NCBI GenBank assembly: GCA_023382975.1
Contig: JAHDXO010000004.1
Coordinates: 34,740 to 98,739 of the forward strand
Direction of reading: 5' to 3'
DNA from: Pirellulaceae bacterium
GTDB taxonomy: Bacteria; Planctomycetota; Planctomycetia; Pirellulales; Pirellulaceae
DNA: 64,000 bases
This document shows positions 36,746 through 44,890 of the stretch, piece by piece. Below the pieces are notes generated by a model. The model was not told the DNA's origin. It did no database searches and was given only the letters and a program-made list of their open reading frames with translations. The first letter of the stretch is position 1. Each line of letters starts with the position of its first letter. A program made the translations under genes and the position numbers.

Positions 36746-37735
36746 CTACGCGAATTTCATCGCGATCTCCATCGCCTTGCGCCCGTCGGCGGGGGTGATC
36801 GACGGGGCGCGACCGGCCAGCAGGCACTCGACAAAGTGCTCGTCCTGCTGGTAATGGCCCCACTGCCGCGCGCCGTGTTCTTTCAAGTACCACTCGGTCG
36901 TTCGCGGGCTTTCGGCGTAGCGGGTCATCGTCTCGTTCCCCGTCGCTTTGACCACGCGAGTGGAACTGCCGATGACTTCCAGATACGAAGTCGAAGCGGC
37001 CGGAGTGACGGTCCCGCTGTACTGCAGACAACCGACGACACCGTTGGCGAACTTGACTGTCGCGCTGGCGTCGTAGCCCAACGTGCCGCCAAACTGGTTC
37101 AGGACGGTGTAGTTGGCCGCGCCGCTGGCCTCGGTGATTTCGCTGTCCAACAGCCAGCGGAACAGATCGATCGACCAGACCGACAGCGTAAACAGCGGCC
37201 CGCCGCTCGACTCGCGCTTCCACATCCACGACCCAGGCGGCCATTGCATGGCGAGGTCCGCGGCCGAGATGAACTCGCGGTACAACACGGCGGTCGGAAT
37301 GCCCAATTCGCCCGAAGCGATCGACTCCTTGACTTTCACGTAGTTGGGCGTGAAGCGGAACGTCAAGCTGGGCATCAATACGACACCCTGCCGCTGGGCC
37401 GCCTCGATCATCTGATCGGCTTCCTCCATATTCGCCGCCAACGGCATTTCGCATAGCACATGCTTGCCGGCGGCAATCGCGGCCATCGCCACCTTGGCAT
37501 GCATCGGTGTCGGCAACGCGACCACCACGGCCTCGACCGCCGGGTCCGCGACCAGATCGGAGTAATCCTGGTACGTGGCCTGCGGCAGGTACTTCTCCGC
37601 CGCCTTCCCAAGCCGCTTGGGATCCGGATCAGCAACCGCCGCCAGACGCGAGCCTTCGATCTTCGCGAACGACGAAACATGGGCCCCCAGCCCGACAAAA
37701 CCACAACCGACGACGCCGATACCGATCTGTTTCAT
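36746..37735 (-). CDS. Gfo/Idh/MocA family oxidoreductase with altered EKP motif
   Basis: A 329-residue cytoplasmic NAD(P)-dependent oxidoreductase. The Rossmann start is IGIGVVGCGFVGLGAH. The usual EKP motif, whose Lys is catalytic in many members, is CEMPLA here. GGAG lies seven bases before the ATG at 37735. The C-terminal domain is complete (CLLAGRAPSITPADGRKAMEIA). The substrate is unknown. It is downstream of a corrinoid protein gene, separated by a long inverted repeat. Confidence 0.85.
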   Translation of the reverse strand: MKQIGIGVVGCGFVGLGAHVSSFAKIEGSRLAAVADPDPKRLGKAAEKYLPQATYQDYSDLVADPAVEAVVVALPTPMHAKVAMAAIAAGKHVLCEMPLAANMEEADQMIEAAQRQGVVLMPSLTFRFTPNYVKVKESIASGELGIPTAVLYREFISAADLAMQWPPGSWMWKRESSGGPLFTLSVWSIDLFRWLLDSEITEASGAANYTVLNQFGGTLGYDASATVKFANGVVGCLQYSGTVTPAASTSYLEVIGSSTRVVKATGNETMTRYAESPRTTEWYLKEHGARQWGHYQQDEHFVECLLAGRAPSITPADGRKAMEIAMKFA

Positions 37736-37773
37736 GGAAGTTCTCCGCACTTGAAAAACGGCTATTCCGTCCG

Positions 37774-37839
37774 GTAGCCGAATTCGTGAGAATTCGGCGA
37801 AAGTCTTCGGGGAATCCGAATTCTCACGAATTCGGCTAC
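37774..37839. repeat. 24-base perfect inverted repeat
   Basis: Arms 37774-37797 and 37816-37839 are perfect reverse complements over 24 bases (left arm starts GTAGCCGAATTCGTGAG), with an 18-base loop. Both arms are also near-palindromic themselves (GAATTCGTGAGAATTC). It lies between the corrinoid gene and the Gfo/Idh/MocA gene and may terminate transcription of the corrinoid gene. A related copy is at 28402-28422. Confidence 0.85.
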
Positions 37840-37861
37840 GTTGCGATCGGCTTGGCGTCCG

Positions 37862-38497
37862 TCATGCCGCCGCGTTGATCAGTCGTCGCGCGATTTCGAC
37901 GGCGCTGGCGGCATCCGGCGCGTAGCCATCGGCACCGACCTGGTCGGCGTACTCCTGAGTGACCGGGGCGCCGCCGATGATGATCTTGGTCACCTCCAGA
38001 TTCGCCGCTTTCAAGGCATCGACGGTGGTCTTGATCGCCGGCATCGTGGTGGTCAACAGCGCCGACAAACCGACAATCTGCGCCTGGTGCTCTTGAACCG
38101 CCTGGACGAACTTCGCGGGCTGAACGTTGGTTCCCAAATCGACAACGTCGAAATTCGCCCCCTTCCACATCATGGCGACCAGGTTCTTGCCGATATCGTG
38201 CAAGTCGCCCGCAACGGTGCCGATAATCGCCTTGGCCACCGGTTTAATGCCCGCAGCGACCAGCAACGGTTCGAGCCTGGCCATCGCCTCTTTCATGGCG
38301 CGGGCCGCGATCAGCATCTCGGGGACGAAAATCTCATTCCGCTGGAAACGTTGACCGACATCGTCCATGGCGACGACCATCGCGTCCAAAATCTGCTGAG
38401 CTGGCACGTTGGTATCGATCGCTTCTTGCGTCAGTGCCACCGCTTCGTCACGATTGCCGGTCTTGATCGCTTCGCCAAGTCTTGCGAGGTCAGGCAT
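37862..38497 (-). CDS. corrinoid (B12-binding) methyltransferase protein
   Basis: A 211-residue protein of the MtbC/MtaC/MetH-B12 type. It has an N-terminal helical cap domain (about 1-85) and a B12-binding domain with the cobalt-ligating GDLHDIGKN motif (DxHxxG), then GGAPVTQEYADQVGADGYA. It carries a methyl group on cobalamin between a substrate-specific methyltransferase and an acceptor such as tetrahydrofolate; neither methyltransferase is in the window. It is divergent from its likely activator (38675). Confidence 0.9.
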   Translation of the reverse strand: MPDLARLGEAIKTGNRDEAVALTQEAIDTNVPAQQILDAMVVAMDDVGQRFQRNEIFVPEMLIAARAMKEAMARLEPLLVAAGIKPVAKAIIGTVAGDLHDIGKNLVAMMWKGANFDVVDLGTNVQPAKFVQAVQEHQAQIVGLSALLTTTMPAIKTTVDALKAANLEVTKIIIGGAPVTQEYADQVGADGYAPDAASAVEIARRLINAAA

Positions 38498-38538
38498 GAA
38501 TCACCAATCCTTTTTCACAGGGAATCAGGAAAAAACAT

Positions 38539-38570
38539 CGCCCCAAGCGGCCAACATCGCCCTTGGGGCG
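38539..38570. promoter_or_regulatory. inverted repeat in the divergent corrinoid/activator promoter region
   Basis: A nine-base perfect stem (CGCCCCAAG and CTTGGGGCG) with a 14-base spacer lies in the 177-base gap between the divergent corrinoid and activator genes. It may be an operator or a stem-loop in the activator leader. No T-tract follows on either strand, so it is not a standard terminator. Confidence 0.4.
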
Positions 38571-38674
38571 CCGCTGCCGATAGTCGATCAACGCTACCGG
38601 ATGGATAACTCCAGGCGGTAGTTTACAATACGCCCCGATGACAAGCAACGACCCGCCCAAAGGACGGCCCAACC

Positions 38675-40663
38675 ATGCACCCCTCTTCCCAATTGATCGC
38701 ACACACCCCGGAAAGGCAGCTCGCGATCACGGTAGACCATCAAGCCCGCGGCCGCCTGGTGACCGGATGGTTGCGACGAGCCGATCTGCCGCTCAACACC
38801 CGCTGCGGTCAGCGTGGACTGTGCGATGGATGCTTGATCGAACTGGTTGCTGGAACGCTGCTTCATGCGGATTCCGGTCAAACGGTGGATGCTTCGGCTG
38901 GCCCGCAAACGCTGCAAGCCTGCCAATACTGTCCGATTCCAGAGACCGGCGCGGTGATCCATGTTCCAGCTCGTTCGCTGCTGGCCCACCGGCCTCAAGT
39001 CGTCACGTCCTTTCGTGTTGATGTCTCCCGCGCTCACGATCCGTTGTGGCAGACGGTCGAGATCCCCGCGGCGGAATTCGCCGAAGCGGACGATCCGATC
39101 GCAGCCGTCTGCGAAGCGGTGCAACACCGACGAGGCGGCAGGACCATCGGACAGGGACAGAGCGTGGATGCCTCCGAGCCAGCTCCACAACCGCAGTCGC
39201 TGACCATGGAATTCGCCCAGGAGGTCAATCCGGTCATCGAGGCCGGTGACGGGCTGGCCGAGTTCCTCGCGCGAACGGAGCCCGTGGCCCGCTTCGCGTT
39301 GGACCAACGCGGCGACCGCTGGTGCGTTCTACCGAACGACGACGACGAACAGCCAAGTTACGGTGTCGCGATCGACGTCGGAACGACGACGGTGGTAGTG
39401 ATGTTGGTCGATCTGGACAACGGCCGGATTCTAAACACGTCCGCGGCACTGAACGGACAGGCGCGCTTGGGCGACAATGTGTTGACGCGGATCAATCTTT
39501 GTATGCAGAAGCCGGAGCTGGTCGAGCGATTGCAGCATGCCGTCGCCCGGCGAACCATCCAACCGCTGTTGGCCGAGCTGCTCACGGAATCGCGAGTATC
39601 GCTCGATCAAGTGAAGTGCATGGCGATCGCCGGCAACACGACCATGCTGCACCTGCTGGCCGGCGTGGATCCGACTCCGCTGGGCACGGCCCCGTTCACC
39701 CCGGTTTTTATCGAGCATCGCGTGCTGCCCGGACGTTCGCTGGGGCTGCTGCCCAAGCCGCCTGGGAGATCCCAAGCTGCGCTGTCCACCGGCCATCGGA
39801 CGATCCGCGAGGCCGACCGCTGCAATCCAACCGTCCACCTACTGCCCGCCGCAGCGGCCTATCTGGGCGCCGACGTGATCGCCGGGGTGTTTTCCACGGG
39901 CATGGCCTATCGCGACCATCCGTGCCTGCTGGTCGACGTGGGAACCAACGGCGAAATCGTCTTGAAACACGGCAACCGGTTCCTCGGCTGTGCCACGGCG
40001 GCCGGTCCCGCATTCGAAGGCGCGGGCTTGACCAGCGGAGTCCGCGCAGGGCAGGGTGCCGTCAGCCACATCCGGTTGGATCTGGACACCGCGGACCCGG
40101 AGATCGAGGTGATTGGCGACACTTCGCCGATCGGCATCTGCGGCACGGCCTATGTCGACTTCATCGCGGAAGCCCGCCAATGCGGCTTGATCGGCCCGAC
40201 AGGACGCTTTTCCGATCGTTTCACCGGACATCCGCGACTCGTCCAACACGCGAACGGCCGCGGCTTCGAAATCGCGAAACCAGCGAACGAGAAGACGGTC
40301 GTCATCACCGAGGGAGACATCGCCAGCCTGCTGCAAGCGAAGGCGGCGATCGCGGCGGGAATTGTCTGCTTGCTGCGCCGGGCGGCACTGAATGCCGAAG
40401 ATCTGGCGACCTTGTATCTGGCCGGGGGTTTCGGTTTCCACATGAATGTCGCCAGCGTCCTGCGCTGCGGGCTCCTACCCGGCTTTCGCCAAGAGCAGAT
40501 TGAATTGGTCGGCAACAGTTCGCTGGCGGGCGCTTTCCTGGCCATGATGGACAGCGGCGTGCTGGCCGAGATGAAGCACATCGCCAGCCAACTGGAAACG
40601 GTCGAGTTGAACCTGGAACCCGACTTCGAGTCGATCTACATCGATCAACTCGGATTGGGATGA
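38675..40663 (+). CDS. reductive activator of corrinoid proteins (2Fe-2S + ASKHA, RACE-type)
   Basis: A 662-residue protein. A plant-type 2Fe-2S domain at the N-terminus has Cys ligands in CGQRGLCDGC (residues 45-54) and a fourth in LQACQYC. After a linker (about 100-220) comes the ASKHA/DUF4445 domain, with GVAIDVGTTTVVVMLVDL, IAGNTTMLHLLAG, VDVGTNGEIVL and LYLAGGFG. Such proteins use ATP to reduce inactive cob(II)alamin to cob(I)alamin. It is divergent from the corrinoid protein, as expected for a partner. GGACG lies upstream of the ATG at 38675. Specific partners and methyl donor are unknown. Confidence 0.88.
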   Translation: MHPSSQLIAHTPERQLAITVDHQARGRLVTGWLRRADLPLNTRCGQRGLCDGCLIELVAGTLLHADSGQTVDASAGPQTLQACQYCPIPETGAVIHVPARSLLAHRPQVVTSFRVDVSRAHDPLWQTVEIPAAEFAEADDPIAAVCEAVQHRRGGRTIGQGQSVDASEPAPQPQSLTMEFAQEVNPVIEAGDGLAEFLARTEPVARFALDQRGDRWCVLPNDDDEQPSYGVAIDVGTTTVVVMLVDLDNGRILNTSAALNGQARLGDNVLTRINLCMQKPELVERLQHAVARRTIQPLLAELLTESRVSLDQVKCMAIAGNTTMLHLLAGVDPTPLGTAPFTPVFIEHRVLPGRSLGLLPKPPGRSQAALSTGHRTIREADRCNPTVHLLPAAAAYLGADVIAGVFSTGMAYRDHPCLLVDVGTNGEIVLKHGNRFLGCATAAGPAFEGAGLTSGVRAGQGAVSHIRLDLDTADPEIEVIGDTSPIGICGTAYVDFIAEARQCGLIGPTGRFSDRFTGHPRLVQHANGRGFEIAKPANEKTVVITEGDIASLLQAKAAIAAGIVCLLRRAALNAEDLATLYLAGGFGFHMNVASVLRCGLLPGFRQEQIELVGNSSLAGAFLAMMDSGVLAEMKHIASQLETVELNLEPDFESIYIDQLGLG

Positions 40664-40676
40664 GCGCCGCACGTAC

Positions 40677-40696
40677 GTCAGGCTTTCCAGCCTGAC
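40677..40696. terminator. hairpin between convergent genes
   Basis: GTCAGGCT-TTCC-AGCCTGAC forms a perfect eight-base stem with a four-base loop between the convergent stops of the activator and lipase genes (gap of 36 bases). It can serve as a bidirectional terminator but has no T-tract; it could also be a REP-type repeat. Confidence 0.55.
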
Positions 40697-40699
40697 CCG

Positions 40700-41506
40700 T
40701 CAGGCGGGACGACTCGACGCCGCTTTCTCCAGCAACCGTCGGTACTCGGTCATGGCATGGTCCTTCAAGCCGTCGGTGCCCCACTGGCGGAAGTCGTCCA
40801 TGCGTCCGCCGACCCGGTCCAGGAACTGGTACCACCAGCCCATGTCGTCGACCAGATCGCCCTGATGCGTGAAGTAACGGAAGGTTCCCACGTGACTGTA
40901 CCCGTCGGAACGAGGCGGGATGCGGGTTACCGTGTCATTGTTGTTGACGAAGCGGAACATCCGCGGCCGGTACTCGAAGTTGAAGTTCCGCGAAAACTTG
41001 CGATCGCCAACACGGGGACTGCCGAACGTGTACAAGCCGTACACCGGCTGGTCCAACTCGACCAACCGCGCGACGGCCAGTGTCGCCAGGGCCGCGCCCA
41101 GGCTGTGACCGGTGAACCACAGCGATCGCGTATGGTTCGCCCGCAGCTCCTTGACGACCCGATCGATGTCCTTCCACACGGCGTTCAAGCCCTTGTGGAA
41201 CCCCGCGTGAACGCGCCCGCCCAGCGGCCCCTTGGTCAGATCCAACTGCAGATTGGTAATCCAATCCAGGTAGTTCTTGCGCTCGGTGCCGCGGAACGCG
41301 ACGATCACCACCCGCTCGTTCGCCATCGCGAACGCTTGCGTGCCCTTGCGGTCGAAAAAGTGGAAATGACCGCAGCCCCATTGGTCGAGGACCGTTTCGC
41401 GAATGCGTGCTTCGTCTTCGTAAGCCAACTCGGCCGCATGCGCCAAGGCCAGCGCGTTTTCGAGTTTGAATCCGGTTGTTTCGGGCAGCAGGTCAAACAT
41501 GGCCAT
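40700..41506 (-). CDS. class 3 lipase-like alpha/beta hydrolase
   Basis: A 268-residue protein with the Lipase_3 pattern: VVIVAFRGTE, DLTKGPLGGRVHAGFHKGL, the nucleophile elbow FTGHSLGAALATL, and YTFGSPRVGD with the following VTRIPP and His. No signal peptide, so probably intracellular. It cleaves acyl esters; the natural substrate is unknown. GGAGG seven bases before the ATG at 41506 sets the start. It is last in the minus-strand cluster that holds the radical SAM genes, 20 bases after the SDR gene. Confidence 0.9.
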   Translation of the reverse strand: MAMFDLLPETTGFKLENALALAHAAELAYEDEARIRETVLDQWGCGHFHFFDRKGTQAFAMANERVVIVAFRGTERKNYLDWITNLQLDLTKGPLGGRVHAGFHKGLNAVWKDIDRVVKELRANHTRSLWFTGHSLGAALATLAVARLVELDQPVYGLYTFGSPRVGDRKFSRNFNFEYRPRMFRFVNNNDTVTRIPPRSDGYSHVGTFRYFTHQGDLVDDMGWWYQFLDRVGGRMDDFRQWGTDGLKDHAMTEYRRLLEKAASSRPA

Positions 41507-41526
41507 CGATCGACCTCCGGCAGCGA

Positions 41527-42309
41527 TTAGAACCACGCGGCGGTGAACCCGCCGTCGACGTTGATGTGAGTTCCCGTGATGAACTGGCCTCCGACCGGCG
41601 AAACCAGCAACAGCAGGGCGCCGATCAGTTCTTCCGGCTCCCCGAACCGCTTCATCGGGGTTCCGCGCATGATGTTGTCGATCCGCTCCTGAGTCAACAC
41701 CTTGCGGTTCTGCTCGGCCGGGAAGAAGCCGGGACAGATCGCATTGACCCGAACCCCCCGGGTGGCAAACTCCTGAGCGACGTTGCGAGTCAGGTTCAGC
41801 ACCGCGGCCTTGGAAGCCGAGTAAGCCCAAACGCGCGACAGCGGCAGATGCGACGTCACGCTGCCGATGTTCACGATCTTGCCGCCGCCCGCTTCGATCA
41901 TGTGCCGGCCGAAAATCTGGCAGGCTTGGAAGACCGCCCGCAGATTGATGGCCATGATGCGGTCCCAATCTTCGTCTTTCGCGTCCAGGAAATCGTCGCC
42001 CGCGTTGACTCCCGCGCAGTTGACCAGGATGTCGATCCGATCGCTGTGCTGGAGCGACCCGGCCAGCAGCGACTCGATCGACTCCCGCGACGTCGCGTTC
42101 ACCAGCACATAGCTGGATTGGCCGCCCATCTTCTGCAGCTCTTCCACTCGCTTCTGACAGGGCTCTTCGAGAAGATCGGCCACGATCACACGAGCACCGG
42201 CCTGAATCAGGCCTCGGCACAGCGCGCCGCCCAAGACGCCTGCGCCACCGATCACCACGGCCGTCTGGCCTTCGAGTCCGAACAATTGAGTCAAATAATC
42301 AGCGCCCAT
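41527..42309 (-). CDS. short-chain dehydrogenase/reductase
   Basis: A 260-residue classical SDR: VVIGGAGVLGGALCRGL cofactor loop, VNCAGVNAGD, the catalytic Ser in NIGSVTSH, YSASK, and INVDGGFTAAWF at the end. It resembles gluconate/mannonate-type oxidoreductases, but the substrate is unknown. GGGAGA is upstream of the ATG at 42309. It precedes the lipase gene by 20 bases and follows the GH3 gene by 164 bases. Confidence 0.9.
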   Translation of the reverse strand: MGADYLTQLFGLEGQTAVVIGGAGVLGGALCRGLIQAGARVIVADLLEEPCQKRVEELQKMGGQSSYVLVNATSRESIESLLAGSLQHSDRIDILVNCAGVNAGDDFLDAKDEDWDRIMAINLRAVFQACQIFGRHMIEAGGGKIVNIGSVTSHLPLSRVWAYSASKAAVLNLTRNVAQEFATRGVRVNAICPGFFPAEQNRKVLTQERIDNIMRGTPMKRFGEPEELIGALLLLVSPVGGQFITGTHINVDGGFTAAWF

Positions 42310-42473
42310 CGAAATCGTCTCCCTTGCTATACGAGTCGTAAGGCACCAGTATACCCACCACCCACCGCCAGAAAAAAGGGGCCACGCCCCCAGCCGCTGC
42401 CAACTCGTTGAACGGCAAGCCGAAGTCGTCAGCGTCAGCCGGCGAGCCGAAAACGCTGAAGCCGTCAACAGTT

Positions 42474-44147
42474 TCAGAGGCGGGGTTCGTCGGCTGGCAT
42501 TTTCGCGAATACGTCGGCCCAGCCGGTCCGGGGATCGAAGAGGCTTGGCTTGATCGCTCCGACCGTTTGTCCGCGCTCGCGGCATTGGGCCTCGAACAGA
42601 CGCCACGCTGAGACTGCGTCGCCCGAAAGAAGTTGAACCTCGACCGGTGCAAGCTGGCCGAGCCGAACCGCGTGGCGATAATGGGGATTCGATTCGAGTC
42701 GCGATTGGACCGCATCGGCTAAACGGAGGCAACCCTCGGCCCGCGCCGCAAGTTCGCAATCCTGAACGAACAGCGTGTAATGCGGTCGTGCCGTCAACAC
42801 CGGCGCCAGCAGCGCGAAACCGGGAGCCAAGTTCAACTGCCGCAGAGCCTGCTGAACAGCCTCCTGAGCATGAGCCTCCGCGAGTTTCTCGCCCACGAGG
42901 TCGCTGATCCTGTTGGCGCGGCCCAAGAACTTCAGCCGCGGACACTGGTTCTCGAATCCCACGACCTCGACGATATCGTTCAAGTCGTACCGGTACAGTC
43001 CACCACCTGTCGTCAGAATCACGCGGTAACGTCCGCCGCGGTCCAGTTGGTGGGCCAAATGGAGCGACTCGTCGTCCGCCGCGAATTCGAAGAAGTGCGA
43101 CCGAACCGACAGCGCGCCGCCTTCGGCATCGCCCCACGGAAACGACACGGCGCCTTCGGTCGCCAGCAGTCCCTTGGGCTGGATCGTTGCCTCGGGGAAA
43201 AGCCGCTTCAGATCGGGCACGAACAGCGCAGCCGAAGCGTCGGTCCAGCAACTGATCAAAGCCAGTCGAGGCCAGATGGCCCGAAGCTGCTGGTCGATCG
43301 TGCCGGCGGTGCGAAACGCCTCGGTCAACTCGGCGGCTCGCCGACGCCGCGCGCCGGACGAGATCCAGGGCAGAGTCGCCCGTTGCCCTGACGGAAGCTC
43401 CGCGACTCCGCGTTGCAGGTCGCGGCCAAGGCGTTCCTGCCAGGCGGGCAGCGAGGCGAGCAGCGAGGTGAGAAACGTCGGACTCCAAACCGAGATCAGC
43501 GAAAGATCGCGAGCGGCGAGCAGATGGAGCAGCGTCAGGTAACGGAAATCGTCGATCTGCGCGATGCGAGCCAACTCGGTCGGCACGGCCAGCAGTTGGT
43601 TCGCCGCCCACCGCTGCCAAGCCGGCAGATAGGCGGTGTCGTCATCGAAGCCGATGCGAATTCCGCCCGCCGTGAAGCGGGGCGAACCCATCGCGGGCGA
43701 GATCGACCAGTACGCCCGCCCATGCCGCACCGCTGGAAAACGCCGCATCGTGTCCCAGATCCACGGCGCGATTGCGCGCTGGTACTGTCGCCGCAGCGAC
43801 GCTGTGTAGGGAATCAACTTCTCGGCGGCGGTACTGCCTCCCGTCGGTTCCAATCGCTGCACTGGGGCAGCAGTCAAGACAGCGGACTCGCCGGTAGCGA
43901 TTCGGTCGATCTCCGGCGAAATCGCATCGTACGTCACGCAGGGAACGCGCCGCTGGTAATGGTCGATCGAAGCGATCGAAGCGAATCGGTGCCGAAGCCC
44001 GTATTCGCAGTTCCGGTTCGCCGTCAAAATGGCCCGCAACGTTTCGCTCTGCGCATCGGCGACCACTTTCGTCGCGGCTTGGAATCGTTCTGCTTCGCCG
44101 TGGCAGCGGGCCATCCAGAGGCGGTTTAGGACAGAGGCGACGTTCAT
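42474..44147 (-). CDS. GH3-family acyl-adenylate/acyl-acid amido synthetase-like protein
   Basis: A 557-residue homologue of plant GH3 enzymes, which adenylate carboxylic acids and conjugate them to amino acids or other nucleophiles. Motifs: EPTGGSTAAEKLIPYT (phosphate loop), LLATEGAVSFP, and YRYDLNDIVEVVGFE near the C-terminal domain. Bacterial members are known but poorly characterised. Overlap of four bases with the upstream gene (44144-44878) indicates translational coupling. In this position it may activate a fatty or other acid made by the radical SAM cluster upstream; that link is inference. Confidence 0.82.
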   Translation of the reverse strand: MNVASVLNRLWMARCHGEAERFQAATKVVADAQSETLRAILTANRNCEYGLRHRFASIASIDHYQRRVPCVTYDAISPEIDRIATGESAVLTAAPVQRLEPTGGSTAAEKLIPYTASLRRQYQRAIAPWIWDTMRRFPAVRHGRAYWSISPAMGSPRFTAGGIRIGFDDDTAYLPAWQRWAANQLLAVPTELARIAQIDDFRYLTLLHLLAARDLSLISVWSPTFLTSLLASLPAWQERLGRDLQRGVAELPSGQRATLPWISSGARRRRAAELTEAFRTAGTIDQQLRAIWPRLALISCWTDASAALFVPDLKRLFPEATIQPKGLLATEGAVSFPWGDAEGGALSVRSHFFEFAADDESLHLAHQLDRGGRYRVILTTGGGLYRYDLNDIVEVVGFENQCPRLKFLGRANRISDLVGEKLAEAHAQEAVQQALRQLNLAPGFALLAPVLTARPHYTLFVQDCELAARAEGCLRLADAVQSRLESNPHYRHAVRLGQLAPVEVQLLSGDAVSAWRLFEAQCRERGQTVGAIKPSLFDPRTGWADVFAKMPADEPRL

Positions 44148-44878
44148 GGAATGGCCACTGCCGAAAATTGCGGGGACGCGATCAATCGCTCGGCCAAGCG
44201 GGTGAAGTTGGCTCGCGAGAGCGGCGCGATGCAGACCAACTCGTCACCTTGGCCGTGCTGCGGATTCGCCTGGAGGAAGAACTGCACGTGCGGATCGCGG
44301 GCTCGCTCCAGCCCGTCGCCACCCACCTCCGGACGAAGACGACAACTATCGGCCCCGGCCCGCACGACTCCGGACGCCGCATCGTAGCGATCCGGAAACA
44401 TGGTCTGTCCGAAGGAATCGATGATCTCCCTGGCCCACTCAGGAGTCTCCGCATCACAGCGAGGAAAGAACTCGCGGAAATAAACCGGCAGGAACCGGTA
44501 GGTCCGAAAGCCCTTGCTGATGAGTGTCCAGACCAGTTCGCCCCCGCCGTATCGCTCCATCACCGCAAAGGCCAACCGCCCCCATGCCAACGCCAACGCT
44601 GGCGAGCCCCAATGTCCGCGGTCGATGACGGTATCGCCGGAAAAAAGCGATCTAACAGGCCGACCCGCGACGCAAAGCTCGACGATCGTCTGGGTCGAAA
44701 AGCCGAACAGTCTGCCGCTGTCCGGATCGACGATCTGAATGACCCACCGCTTTCCGCTCAGATCCCGGTCGAAGTCGCTGCGGTGCATGTTCGCGTAATG
44801 CTGATCCATCAGCGCAAACATTTCGTCGCGCCGCTGCGAGGAGACATCCGCCAAGTCGCTGATCATTCCGTGAAGCAC
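44144..44878 (-). CDS. acyltransferase-like hypothetical protein
   Basis: A 244-residue soluble protein. It starts MLHGMISDLADVSSQRRDEMFALMD and has beta-strand stretches (WVIQIVDPDSGRLFGFSTQ) and YGGGELVWTLISKGFRTYRF, reminiscent of a GNAT-like acyltransferase, but no clear acetyl-CoA loop. The next gene downstream is GH3 (four-base overlap) and upstream is another GNAT-like gene (12-base gap). A role with GH3 in acyl transfer is possible. Confidence 0.55.
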   Translation of the reverse strand: MLHGMISDLADVSSQRRDEMFALMDQHYANMHRSDFDRDLSGKRWVIQIVDPDSGRLFGFSTQTIVELCVAGRPVRSLFSGDTVIDRGHWGSPALALAWGRLAFAVMERYGGGELVWTLISKGFRTYRFLPVYFREFFPRCDAETPEWAREIIDSFGQTMFPDRYDAASGVVRAGADSCRLRPEVGGDGLERARDPHVQFFLQANPQHGQGDELVCIAPLSRANFTRLAERLIASPQFSAVAIP

Positions 44879-44890
44879 GAACCGATCCTC

